Of a DNA stretch of 64,000 bases, positions 1-11,900 are shown piece after piece. Under the pieces are notes generated by a model, which saw only the letters and a program-made list of their open reading frames with translations, ran no database searches and was not told where the DNA came from. A program made the translations under genes and the position numbers. Origin of the DNA: Chlorophyllum brunneum (Eukaryota; Basidiomycota; Agaricomycetes; Agaricales; Agaricaceae); assembly GCA_963576785.1 (NCBI GenBank), contig OY756139.1:1116001-1180000 (forward strand), in the 5' to 3' direction. Every line of letters starts with the position of its first letter. Position 1 is the first letter of the stretch.

Positions 1-2100
1 AGGGCTATCGTCTACGATCGTCAGAATACAATCAGAATTCATCTGAGTGGAAGATTAGCGTTCCCCGGATGCTCGATGCTCAAATCAAATCCGTTGCTAC
101 CATCCTTCGGCTTTCACTGTCGGTCCAGCATGGATGAGCGCAAGGACGCTCACATCACCTCCGTCGGTGGCACACAACTGCTCAGGGCCATGTAGTACTG
201 TCTGTCGTCCGATTCCCGGGTATAGGAAAAAAAAATTAGAATCGGCACTGCCTTGGCTCCCAAGGTCCATCTTCAACAAAGAGATGCGCATCATTAATAT
301 CTGATTCCAGCCACTAATTTCCACGGTCAAGATGCCACGAGTCACATTTCCTGTGTGTTTTTTTGTTTAGTGACCTCTTCTTATTTTATACTTGATCCAT
401 GCATAATTCAGAAGGAAACTCGATGGGTTCGTGTTCATTAGCAGAGTAAAATTCAAAAAACCTCATCACGCCATATCTGCCGGAGTCCATCGCTTTCTCG
501 AAGCCTAAAGCTATGACTCGACTAGAATTCTCATGGCATACGGTGGGATTCATGGCTCAAGTGTGGCTATAAACATATCCGCTCGTACCTCCGAGTCATA
601 ATCTCGGAGCGCCGACTGGGTATCGGAGTAGTTAATTTTGGAAACAATGGGTCGTTTGGGTTTGTTGAATGTCATTTGCAATTCAACAAAGGCCACATAA
701 TGCCAGGCTAACACCGTTCATTGTGAAGATTGGAAGAGTAGGTACTCACTCCCATTGTACTGCGCAGCTACCTCCAATAATACACCACATGCAAACCGAA
801 AATATGTGTTGCCGGTTCCAACTTATTTCACATGGCAAGTTCCGTGTGTGTAATTTTAGCACAGCCTCTTCACTTCCAGCAACACCTCATTCAAGCTGCG
901 AAGTTAATTCAGTACTTTGACTCAGCGCTTTACATATGACCTAGACAGCTTGTGTATGTCTCAGAAGGAACTCGCAGGACACCGCTCCTCCGAACTTCAT
1001 GGATACGTTCCCGAGTCAGCACCGACACACTTTGGCGGAACGGGTCTTGTCCGGATGGCTCACCCAACGAGGCTGTGGTGTCCAAGCATTATACGGTGGA
1101 TTTTCCGGCAGGGATGGAAAATGCAGGATACCATAGCAAAAAAAAAACCGGAAGCGTTGTGGTTGAGGATCTTCTTTGACCCTCGATGCCCCAATCTATA
1201 CTCCATTGTTAGTAGCTCTCACCACACAATATGTACAACCGGCCCTGCAGCCCTCAGCGAACGTACACAGGGATTGGGGTTGCATTTGGGTGGAAAACTT
1301 TTCGTTTGCGGATTTGGACGACATGAGAGGCATTTGCCGGCTTCGTCGGGAAATCAGTCACGAGTAAGTAGATCGACGAAGGCCGTCACCCGTATGTACC
1401 AAGTCCACAAAATATGCACAGCTATATTTCTAGAGTGCCTAGAAGTCGATTTCAGTGGTCAGGACACACCGGTGAGAGCTGTTTCGGCACTATCTTCAAC
1501 ACTTAGTTGTGGCCTTGTGAATGTTATCCCCGGCAGTTGTTCAATATCCCCCGGCGGTCGCCGTTCTGCACTGCGGAATTGCCAAGACCTCTCTACTCAG
1601 AACGGGAACTATCCACTGCTGGTGTTCGAAGAATTTCGAAGTGGCTGGGTACAGGCTTAGCTGCGGATGCTGAGTGCTGTGATGTACCTCAAGTTGGATT
1701 CGGTCATCCACTCTTGTTGAGCCGACTGGCACACAATCTTAGTTTGCTTATACTTGTAACTGCTGTGGCTTTTGGACGGTCCATAAGTGCTGTCCATTTT
1801 CTCGTGGCACATAGTAAAGAAGAGTTTTGTTTTTTATTTATTTACGACCCGTCTGCGGTAACGATCGACGGGTCTAACCCCATCTATCAAAGCATGCTGT
1901 TGTGGCACGGGGGACGAGAATTCGGTCAAGAAATTTCACAAGGAGCTGGACTCGGGAATGATTTCACACTGGGGGCAGTCATCGTTGGTCACATAGGAGT
2001 GATATCTCCTGTTATAATGCAGCCGATAGTTGATATGTGAGGTAGATATAGATGCATAAGTATGAATGGAAGGAGCGACAGGTGTTTCAGAGAACGTTCA
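1..2100. other. Left-edge region without an assignable gene
   Basis: I recognise no gene here. Two overlapping plus-strand ORFs are open for some length, 917-1660 (247 codons) and 1507-2040 (177 codons). They are in different frames, have no recognisable motif, and I could not join them through convincing splice sites. AT-rich stretches and homopolymer runs (for example near 228-236 and 1140-1147) look intergenic. It may hold the promoter of something left of the window. Confidence 0.5.
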
Positions 2101-3149
2101 TCAGATTTTAACAGCCCTCAAAAGCTTCCTATGGTCGTCTATAAGCACAGTAAGGCTCTTGCCAAGCCATTTTGGTAGGTCGATCGGTGTATTTCTGGGT
2201 AAGGGATCTCCAAAAAAGACATAGCCTGGGATGTAGCGGTCAACGAACCTAGTATCGTTCCAGAGTCAGTGTCGGTTCGATCATACCCAGGTACAAGGTT
2301 ACCCCTTAACAGCCTCATCGGCCATACCTCTTCCGCCATTCTCAGCTCTCATGTTACGCTCCTGTTGGAGACGCCACTGATACACAATGTGATATTTCGA
2401 TAGCGACGTAGATTCGGAATCAGATAAAAATGGCTTTATCTTCGCCCAAACAAGACCCGAGTCAGATAATGTCGCTGAATCAATGTAGCACATACTTGGA
2501 CGAAGGTATCGAAGAAGTCCCAGAGCTGCCCATATTTGACGAGGGCATTGTTCGCTCTTTCGACATCCTTTTTACTACACAAGGTATCACCAGGTAAGCC
2601 TAACCGCTCACCCTCTTCCTTCCAGATACCTTCCCAACGGCCATCGAGCTCTCCTTGGGTTATGGGGTAGAACCCCACGCACCAACCCTCCAGAATGACG
2701 ACATCAACTGGTGGCGGCTGCTCGATTATGACTCCTGACCCATCCATAGGGAGGCGGTCTCCCTGCCCGTCATGTAAACTCTTGTCAAACCGTGGTAGCT
2801 CTACGTTATTTGTGCCATTCTTTAATGCCGCCAAAACTGTAACGCCAAGCTCGACATCATGAGTGCCAGGTTGACCTCGTCCCTGCCACAGAGGGTTACG
2901 AGGCTGAGAATCAGCGAGTTCAACCAGTTTAGCGTGCGGGAGATATAGGTCGTCTATCGACAAGAGAGCCGTCCTGAGGTTGTGAGGTTGTGAGGTCAGA
3001 TAATCCCGGAGTTGAGCAGAAAGGTATGTTTTTCCTGAGCCCTGTGGGCCTTGTACAGCTACAAACAAGGGCCCCCTACGGTCTTGTAGCTCTTGTAGCT
3101 GCTTTAAGACGTGCGCGGCGACAACATCCAGCGTGGTGGGTGTAGCCAT
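2101..3149 (-). CDS. P-loop kinase of the glycerate kinase family (Tda10/YGR205W-like)
   Basis: Three exons, 3149-2496, 2439-2303 and 2248-2101 (introns of 56 and 54 nt), encode 312 residues. The Walker A motif GPQGSGKT lies at residues 34-41. The family signatures SIDDLYLP, ILEGWCVGF and VYQWRLQQE follow in order, and the last exon supplies FVDRYIPGYVFFGD. These match the fungal and plant ATP-binding proteins related to D-glycerate 3-kinase and pantothenate kinase, which phosphorylate a small hydroxy-acid in the cytosol; the exact substrate cannot be told from sequence. The start is the ATG before ATPTTLD; the open frame runs further upstream, but that part is not family-like. The gene diverges from RER1 with 182 bp between start codons. 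Without the third exon the protein would seem to end early at KG-stop, so the 54-nt intron is essential to the model. Confidence 0.9.
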
Positions 3150-3331
3150 TACATTCGTGCCATTGCCCACTGTCGGCCCGGTGCGGGCCCTGAAAATAAA
3201 AAATTGAAGCCCCGAGTCGCTGAGCCTCACGTGAAGTGCCTGACCGACACACATTCATCAACACAGTCGTGTCAACTTTCTACGCCTCTTATTCACTTCC
3301 ACCAACCTACACTTCTTTTCCTCACGAAATC

Positions 3332-4203
3332 ATGATGTCGGATACTGGTTCTGGCGTAGAACCTTCTCCCGTTCAGAACGTAACTGCGCAATACACGAAA
3401 ATCAAACGCCAATACCAGCAAATTCTGGATCGGTGGACACCCCATATCCTTCATCGCTGGCTTGCAACTGCGGGGCTTTTGGCGCTTTTTGTCGTACGAA
3501 TCCTCATTGCCCAAGGAGTGAGTACTCTTAGTATCTGTAATTTTTGGGTCACTCATTTTCCTTTGCTTTTTGCAGTGGTATATCGGTATGTTCAATTACC
3601 TGTTTGGAGAAATGTGGCTCACGCTTCTCTCGCGGGAAAATCAGTTTGTTGTGAGTTTTCCCTGGGTGTCTGTGTTCGATGTATCTTATTTCATTCTAGA
3701 CGCCCATGCTATCTATCTCCTGAACCTGCTTTTGGCCTTTCTCCAGCCCAAGTTCGACCCTTCGCTCCAAGAGGACCTTTTGGCGGACGAAATCGAGGGT
3801 GGTGGTGAAGCTGAAGCCACCCCCCTCCCCTCCCAGAGGGATGACGAATTCCGTCCCTTCGTCCGACGCCTCCCTGAGTGGCAGTTCTGGTCTGTCAACT
3901 ATGAATGTTCGCTAGCTCTTACCATGCTTATGCGTTTGTACCAAGGCTTTCCTCTACCCGCGCCACTGCAATTGCCCTTCTCTGCACAACTTCTGAGGTC
4001 TTCGACGTCCCCGTATACTGGCCAATTCTCGTCGTTTATTTCTTCGTTCTATTCACCCTTACCATGCGTCGCCAAATACAGTATGTCACCTCTTCATAAC
4101 TTCCAGGGTGGCACATGTTAACATCCTTCGAAGGCACATGATCAAATACAAGTATGTCCCCTTCGATATCGGGCGTAAGGCTCGCTACGGTGGGGCCAAA
4201 TAA
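3332..4203 (+). CDS. RER1: RER1, Golgi-to-ER retrieval receptor
   Basis: Six exons, 3332-3517, 3576-3585, 3645-3650, 3700-3889, 3946-4080 and 4134-4203, sum to 597 nt (198 residues). RER1 is a four-span membrane protein of the cis-Golgi that returns escaped ER membrane proteins in COPI vesicles. Family signatures include [77 protein letters not shown] and a basic tail ending RKARYGGAK. Exon 2 is 10 nt and exon 3 only 6 nt. Skipping exon 3 keeps the frame but removes two residues from a segment whose length is fixed in yeast and human RER1, so I include it. Two ATGs occur in tandem (3332 and 3335); either could be used. The neighbour upstream is a divergent kinase gene. Confidence 0.96.
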
Positions 4204-5803
4204 GGGATTGTGTGTTCTAGGTACTTTTTATAGATTTACTATACCATAATGGCGATAACTCTAGGCTTGAATCTCCCCCCCCTCTCGTGCGCATAACGAG
4301 AGCGCTACATTTTCATTTCTCATAGTCACTGACGTGAACACCGGATGAAAACACCCTGAAGCGCTTTCGGTTTTTATCCGGCTTTTCGTAGGCGTCTGTG
4401 GGTGCTTACCTGTTCCGCTGCAATTCCGAGTGCGAATATAGGATTGCGTTGAGTACTATTCGAGCTTTCGTGTGGAGGCGCCCCCAGGAACATGAAAGCT
4501 CATGACAGTTCTGTTCTGGCAGACTGGGTGTAGTTAACGGCTTGTCCCAGTCTGCTTCTCAGCGTTCGAATGCTGTTGTGGCCTTGTGGGCATCACTTCC
4601 AAACAGACGCTGTAGAGGGTAAACATCGTGTACCCTCACAGTCATACATTCCCAATCGGAGACTTGTGACAGAATGCCTGTGACTTGGGCCAAGTCCCGA
4701 GTCCGGATTCAGACTCCCTCGTTGTCTGGTGTATCCAAAGAAACTCTTCGAGAAAGCCCGATGAGGCTTCGTCTATGCATCATCTCAAGAATAAACGTTC
4801 CATCCGATTCTAATCACTCTGGTGACGATACTAGGTACTGATATCGAAATTTGTGCCCCACCAGGTAAGTGCGAATCAAGACGTGATCAAGGTCCGGGTG
4901 TACGATAATGGCCCCAGCAGCAAACTCCATCAAAAAGGGTTGGCTCGGGAACTATCCATGAGGCGTTGAGGGAAGGGATTTCTAGAGCTCAATAGCCTCC
5001 CCGTGATGCATCGTGAGTGTATACGAGCAGGCGCGTGGGGAATATACCCCTAAGGGAATGGATTGAATCTCTCCGGCTTCAACGTGTCGGATACAAGGGT
5101 CGGAGAACGTAGAGGACATGCTGTTGCGGCATGACCCTCATACTCAACGAGTCGAGTGTCGTTGAGATTCGGTATAGGGCGTCCGTGGGAAATTTCTGTC
5201 AACAAGGACTAGTCAGTTCTAGCACACACCTTGAGACAGCCCGTGGAAGGTAGACTTGCACAGCAGGAGCGTCAAATAAGGCGTGACGGGAAACATGGAC
5301 TCCAAACAACCTTCCGTTCACCACACAAACACAAACACAGGCATGGAAGGTTTCTCGTTTCCGAAGTCAGTTCCCGAGCCAGGGGACGATCTCGGTCATT
5401 ACGAAGTTTTAGGCTCGATTGCTGATATGATGTGGCGGGAGAAAGAAAACGAGGAACAAGGTGCGCTGCATTACAATGCTGTAATATTGCCGTGCAGAAG
5501 GCTCTCGGACGACCTTGAGGAACAAGGGTGGACTCGGCAGGGAAGTTAATGAAGATCTCGCCTTATCCTGGCCCTTCACAGGCGGCTCGGCCGTCAGAGG
5601 TAAATTGGACATGGCATTGCTTCTGATAGGGTCACCGAAGCGTGTAATGGGAGTAATCAGACTATGAGGTCCTTCTGGTCCGCCGAGCCTGAGGCCTAAA
5701 GTAGTGGTGCATGCCAATTATAGACGTATGACGAGTAGATTGTAAATTATCGCTGTGGCCCCGTGGCTTGGGAGGTGATTATGGGAGGAGCATCGGACAC
5801 CTA
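4204..5803. other. Intergenic between RER1 and the IMPACT-like gene
   Basis: About 1.6 kb with only short ORFs on both strands, the longest 88-102 codons around 5283-5717, none with recognisable motifs or splice structure. It follows the RER1 stop and should hold the RER1 3' end and, at its right side, the 3' end of the minus-strand gene ending at 5804. I see no repeat or RNA gene. Confidence 0.6.
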
Positions 5804-6727
5804 TTATTGCTTTATACCACTCTTCGAGCTGTGCAGCTCATCAAGAGAATCCTTCACCCACTTAATAGCGTTCTCCCGAGCCTTAATCAGCCGCCGTGCC
5901 TTTGCAAGGTCGACTGAAGTGTAATCCGGTTTGTTCTTCGCCGTCTGTTCTCCGACATCCGGGATAGGACGTCCCTTTCCTTGTGAAGAGGCCCACTGTG
6001 TCTCCGAGTCACCAACCTTCGGGGTAGACTCCTGAAGAGCCTTGAGTTCTTCTCGAAGCCCTTCCAAAAGAACATCTAAGGTTTCGAGGGTTTTGATAGA
6101 CTCCCGTAGCTCCTCAGACCGTTTGAACGTTCTACATACTTCGGCAGTGCAGGTTTCAATGTGATCGAACCTCGAGGGACCAAGGAGAGTCCCTCCGTAC
6201 CTATTCCGCAGAATTTCACAGCCCGGTGTGTCAACAACAGCAGGCGGCGAACAGAAGATGAAACAAACACCAGTGAATGAATAGTAGTTGAGCGACGAAG
6301 ACAACAAATCTTGTGGAGTGACTTACCAGCGGCTAACAACCACCACAGCATCGATTACCGCTAGGCTTTGCATGCCCCTCAGAACCTTGTCCCCGGCCCA
6401 TCTCTCTCCATCATCCATACTCCCGTGAGCCAACTCAAAATCTTCCGGACCTCCAAGCCCTGTGAACCCAGGTTTCACAACCATACACCTCCACGCAGCA
6501 ATTTCATGTGAAGCCTTCTTGTTTCCATGGAGGACGTGCTTTACGTATCTTGTGTGTGACTTGGCCTCTTCTGGGGAGGTTGCGGTGAAGATATTGGCGA
6601 TGAATGTCGAACCCCGGTCACGGATCTCCGCCGAAGTCGCAATCGGATGGGGTATTGTCTGCGGCTTAGAGGATGAAATGTAGGAGTCAAGGGTGTTCAG
6701 AGGGTTTGAGGGTTTGGTCTCTGACAT
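5804..6727 (-). CDS. IMPACT/UPF0029-domain protein (YIH1-related)
   Basis: Two exons, 6727-6327 and 6200-5804, separated by a 126-nt GT-AG intron, encode 265 residues. The N-terminal half carries the UPF0029 (IMPACT N-terminal) fold: RDRGSTFIANIF, EIAAWRC, DDGERWAGDKVL and, across the splice, VVVSRWYGGTLLGPSRF. In YIH1/IMPACT this domain follows an RWD domain and tunes the GCN2 kinase; here no RWD is present, so this is the stand-alone type of unknown function. Residues after about 165 are charged and probably helical (KTLETLDVLLEGLREEL, KARRLIKARENAIKWVKDSL). The start chosen is the ATG giving MSETKPS; the frame upstream opens with a GTG, not an ATG. It lies just downstream of a channel pseudogene on the same strand. 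Confidence 0.86.
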
Positions 6728-6875
6728 GGACGGGTGAGAGGGGGATACGTCATACACAGATAGACCAGGTCATTACATCAACCTGTATTTCGTGGCTAAG
6801 AGGTATCGATACAGCCTGTACAATACTAGTCCATGAATCCCCCATACTCCATTCTTCAGCAACCAGTTCCCGACG

Positions 6876-8640
6876 TCAATGATGTAGGAAAGTAGATTCA
6901 GTCTGTAGCTTGATACCACTGCCCGTATGAGGTTTCTCGTCTTCTTGTTTTTCAATTCTGCCTCTGTACATCTCCTTCAGTAGTGGCATCATCTTCGTCG
7001 GTGTATACAGTTCTGCGGGTAGCGCTGGATACCCGGACCCCTCTCCAGTTTGTATGAAGTCGTGTCGGCTTTAGCAGAGTATGGTGCTATCGATGTGAAA
7101 TCTTCCTGGCGAGGTATGAAGTATCCGAAGTGAGATCGATATAGAGCTTGAAGAGGAGATCCACGAGTGCGGAGGGGACAGTCAGTAGCGTTTGCTTGAG
7201 TGCAAAATTGTATTTGAGACCGGTGGCTGGAGAAGACGGTCAGGTTCATCGAGAAACAAACACTGACTGAGAATCATCCAGAGTTGCATGAAGACCACAC
7301 ACGCAAGTATACGATTGATAATGACGTTCCATAAACGCTGGGATGCAGTCCAGTGTTAACGTTCCCTCAATGTTGGTGTAAAGTATGCCCTCACCCCTCC
7401 TGTCTCCGCCTGAGTCATGAAAATATAGATGAATTGGTATTTGAAGCCCAGGTAAGTGGTCCAGAAAACCAGGGCACCGGCCAGAGATACCAGCGGTGCC
7501 AAAAGGGTGACTTTATCACACAATAGCTGTAGAAAGTTTGAGCTTCAAGTAAACGTCAGTAGAATGTGAGAGAGTAGTGCTTGAGAGGGCTATGCTGGCA
7601 GATGGCATACTCAAAAGTCGGTGTTTTGGCCCGTTCACGAATATCACGAGGTATTCTGTCAAGGAAGCTATGCGCGCAGATGAGCCATCATCATGCTGGA
7701 GTGGTGTAAACATATGAGCTGCGTTTTCAGCGAGCGGAATCCAGATGAGACTCGCTTTGCCGAAATATCACTCGCATCTATTTCAATCGGGCCGCCCAAC
7801 TGGCTCCCGTACATCAGAATGGGGTTCTGCTGAATGGAAAAGCGAATTGGCTCAGCCAATCTACGTGATCCTCCGACTCTGATTGACCCGACCCAGATCC
7901 CTCTGATGATAATATGAGGACAAAGATGAGAAGGTACTACTTCGGAGCACATACGGTAGAATTTCGAGAACATCGAACAAGTTTGGCACCAGATGTTTCC
8001 AAAACTAGCATCAAATCTATTCCCTAATGTCAGAATCGTCTCAGGTATCAAGGCCAGTAGTGCCCACTGAACCCGACACCGATCAGTGTGAAGATCGATA
8101 ACTGACTGATAACTAAAAATGCGAAATGACGAGCGGTGACAGCACGGTCTAGTTGGGAATGCGTGAAAACTCCCATGTACTTTGACAGTCGGCGCATGAT
8201 CCTCGGTGAGAAGAAGGTTGCTATACCCGCCGCAGCAGGGGGGAAGGGTCGCAGATGTGATAGCGTATGTCCATGGCGAAGATTGAGACCATTCGACCAG
8301 GAAGGTCGATATCGGGTGGGTGTGATCTGGGGTAGGTATGAGCTAGGGAGCGGGTCGTGCATGCTGAGATAGGGAACGTACGACATCCTGGTTAGCGAGC
8401 GTAGCCGTGAAGAAAAGTGGTACAAGGCTCAGGATGCAGACCAAGATTAGCAAAACGAAACCGAGTGTCCTTTCCCAGACTCGTGCTCCTCGCCTCTCGG
8501 AGATATTTTGTTTGAGAGCTAGCTGGAACGTCGCGAGGATTGGGTGCCAAATCAATGTCCACTCCCCTTGTTGTGCTGCGGTACGGGAACGGCGGGTGGA
8601 GAGGTAAAATTGGGGGCGCGATACTCTCTGACGGTAGCTT
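6876..8640 (-). pseudogene. Decayed CSC1/TMEM63 (RSN1_7TM, DUF221) channel gene, 5'-truncated
   Basis: Fragments of an osmosensitive calcium-permeable channel occur in the right order but in different frames. They include a membrane segment with LGFVLLILVCILSLVPLFF, then PRIMRRLSKYMGVFTHSQLDRAV, then RIPRDIRERAKTPTFEYA, then LAPLVSLAGALVFWTTYLG, then RLWNVIINRILACVVFMQL, then GLKYNFALKQTLL, then FGYFIPRQEDF and finally TPTKMMPLLKEMYRGRI. Two introns with good borders survive in the 3' part (acceptors before RLWNV and before the GLKYN block). At least two frame changes interrupt the coding sense near 7140 and 7020, and the first half of the family (N-terminal spans and cytosolic domain) is absent because another gene starts at 8929. 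I infer a relic of a membrane channel; no intact protein can be read. Confidence 0.75.
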
Positions 8641-8928
8641 CCGTTTCCGCAATTTGGGGTAAATTTTTAGAAATTTATCAGATGACGTACGTATAAAAGT
8701 CGCTGGCATCCTTCTTGACACCAGTAACCTTTCACACGTATAGTTGGCCTCTTCTTTTATTCGGCTAATGCTCGTTCCAGTTGCTGTGAATGCGCACGAC
8801 CAAGGTGTATTGCAGCGGTAGGGAATGGCGTGTTGATGGTTATACATAAACTTTGGGCATAACATCAATGTGCACGTGGTTTCAGGTTACATCACAGGAG
8901 TCTCACTAAACACTCGCACCATTCCACC

Positions 8929-11900
8929 ATGGCACATGCATTCAACCACCTGGGCACACCAGCACGTCCAAGTGCGGCCCATCCAACACCCTCTTCTGAC
9001 CGCGCGCTCCATTCAGGTCTGCCAAAAATACCAAGACCACCCGTCCAAAACCCGTTCGATAAGTTTTCCCAAAATGACTTTGACGCGTGGATTGGAAGAC
9101 TCACCGGAGATCTTGAGAGAGCCCTTGGTTATGAAGAGCTTGCACAATCTCGGGTCTTGTCCTCGTCGCTTCCACATGCAGCCAAACAGGCGGACCAAGG
9201 GGATGATTATCTTGAGGCCGATAGCTGTATCGAAGACTCGTTTGCAGAGGTCAAAGCGCGTCGCATGCTGGATAAGGGAAAGGCACGCGATCCAAGAGAA
9301 GGTCCTGGTCTTGGTCCAAAGTATGGCGACAAGGATCAGCCCATTGAAATCCTCTCAGTGGACGAGGACGAAGACGAAGAGAAGGAGGAAATTCTCCGGT
9401 TTGAGGAATCTGACGAGGGGGATGAGGAATATGAAGAGGAGGATTACGAAGAAGAGAAGGAGGAGCAAGATGTTCGAAGGGCCGAACCCTCCACAGTCCG
9501 AGAAGACTGGCGCCGGAGGCGACAAAAGGTTGAGTCTGGCATAATTGACGAAGATAGACTGCAGCCGGTGGACGAAGAATTAGACGAGGATGAAGATGGT
9601 GTTGGAAGCGAGGCCGAAGAATACGATGAGGATGAAGAAGGTGAAGCCGAGGCGTTTGACAGACAAAGCTCAGAGGAGGTCATTGAACTATTGTCGGATG
9701 AGGAGGCTGGCCCTTCCATAGCGAAGCAACAACGAGAGGAAGAAGAGGAATTCCTTTCCGACGAGGAGGCTCCGGAGGCCCAGTCCTCACCTGTACCATC
9801 GGACGAGGATGGAGGAGATGAACCAAAAGCTCAGGAGGATGAAGAAATTCAAGCCTCCGACCAAGACACCTGTACGTTTCAACTTATTGGCGAGGCACGA
9901 AACTGAGCATATATCTATTTAGCATTTCCTCCCCACTCGACAAACCAACTCGTAGATATCCGAGACCCCTGGGCTCAAGTCAGCAAATACGCCGAGGACT
10001 ACTATGCGGGAGGCGAAGTTGTTCCTGATGTTAAAGGTCGCCTCAGCGCGCATCATCTCGGGGTGAACGACGATGGTAGTGGCTTTTTGACCCCTGATGT
10101 CATTAATCCCGAGTCGGAAGGGGAAGAAGAGGGGGAGGAGGAGAAAGAAGAAGAAGAGGAATCAGAAGACATCGAGGATGAAGCAAAAGAGGTCGAGTCC
10201 GAGGATCTTGATGAAAACGACCATCTCTTCAACAGACTCCGTTCTTATACTCAACATAGGTCTTTTGTACGTTTCTGCACCAACGGCTGGTTCGTTTGAC
10301 TTAGGCTTGCTTGCAGGTATATTCGGATTTGCGACATAAAGACCGGGGACAACAAGATTTTATTGTCAGAACCGGTCCTGGGTCGAACGAAGAACCAATT
10401 ATGATTGATTCTGACGACGAGGCCGAGATGCCTGCATCTATCCATCGAAAACCCGAAGAGGAGGTTGCGAGAGAAGGGAAAGATGACCGCACCGCAGAGG
10501 AACAGCCCGAGGAAGTTTCCGCGCTTGGGGTTAATACCGAAGGACGAGAGGTCGAAGATGAAGCCACCACTAAATCTCAGGATGAGATTTCAGGAGAAAC
10601 TCGCGACGCGCCTATCATCCCAACAACCGGGACTCGGGACCAAGAGCAAGAGCAATTCCAATCCATCGACCAACGGGCCCATGAGGAAATTCAACTCCTT
10701 ACCCAATCTACCGAAATTGTAGAACAGACCCCTTCGGGAATTCCCTTCCTTGAAGGCCCCCCTACCGAACCCTCTAAATCTTCCGAAGTTCGAGGTACAC
10801 TCGGAGCAGGTGAAGAGACAAACACCATCCAGGCCAGCTCAGGTAGGCTTTTTCTATCTGTTCTAAAAATTTTCTCGTTTGATTCATATATCTTGTTCCG
10901 GTATTTGGTAGCACCTGTCAATAATCTCGTAGATTGGAACCTAGATTTCCCTTCTGCATTCCCCAACGTTCATGACTTGGTTGGTGTACCAAGGATTTCT
11001 CTGTCGCATTTGGACGTACCAAGTGCGATTCCGGGGTTGCAACATGGATTGGATATAATGGCTACCAACGTAGGCGCAGAGGTACTCGGGTTCGAGCAGA
11101 TGGTAACACAATCCGGATTTGGTGATCATCCGACAGTGCATACACAAGTCGAGGTTCATACGTCAAAGGGATGCGCCGTTACTGAGGAGGTTGTCGATGA
11201 GGAGGTGGATGAATTGGATGAACTGGATGAGCCAGGAGTGCTTCCGCTGATGACGAGTGATCTGGAGTATCCTATTGAGAGCGAGGGCCAGGAAAAAGTA
11301 CCAGTGAATGGTGTGCTTTCGTTCTTTTGTCATATCCAGTATAACTTTTCTTACATATCAGCAGAAACGTCGAGGGAAGGCTCGCCCAAACCCTTCGGGC
11401 CTCTGGCGGCTGAGGGAAAGGTTTTACCCTCTGAAGCATTCGAGGTCGAGCGCGAAAACATCTCGATATTTGTCGAAGAACCGGAAGGTAAGCCATGGCT
11501 GAATTTTCACTTTCATATCGAAAACCGACCGAACAACGCAGACTATTATCCCGGAACACCTCCAGAGCAGATCACTATCAATATTGAAGCCGCCACACCA
11601 CTACCCATATCGCAATCAAACTCGCCAGTTGTTGCACCTGAAAGAGAGTTCGATAATCTACCTGCATCGCCTAAGCAAGCGTGCATGCCGGGAATCCGCG
11701 ATGCCGGTGGTTTTGAGCCCGTTTCTGTCTCCGCTGCTTCACCCATACCCCAACATTCGACTTTTGGAAAAGGTAAAAATAGTGCAGAGCCTACCAGGAT
11801 TGTCGAAGAAGAGCGTGACGAGGCACCAACCCAGGAACCTGTGGAAACCACCTCTGTTAATGAACTGGTTACAATAGGAGAAGTGACTCAAGACGCTGAG

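Noticed and set aside
917..2040. Two long plus-strand ORFs (247 and 177 codons)
   Set aside because: They overlap in different frames, show no family motif or splice junction that links them, and composition looks non-coding.
2139..2339. Apparent frameshift at the end of the glycerate-kinase-like gene
   Set aside because: A 54-nt intron (2302-2249) restores FVDRYIPGYVFFGD and an in-frame stop, so the gene is intact.
9444..9719. Minus-strand Ser-rich ORF inside the giant gene
   Set aside because: It is the antisense shadow of Glu/Asp repeats on the plus strand.
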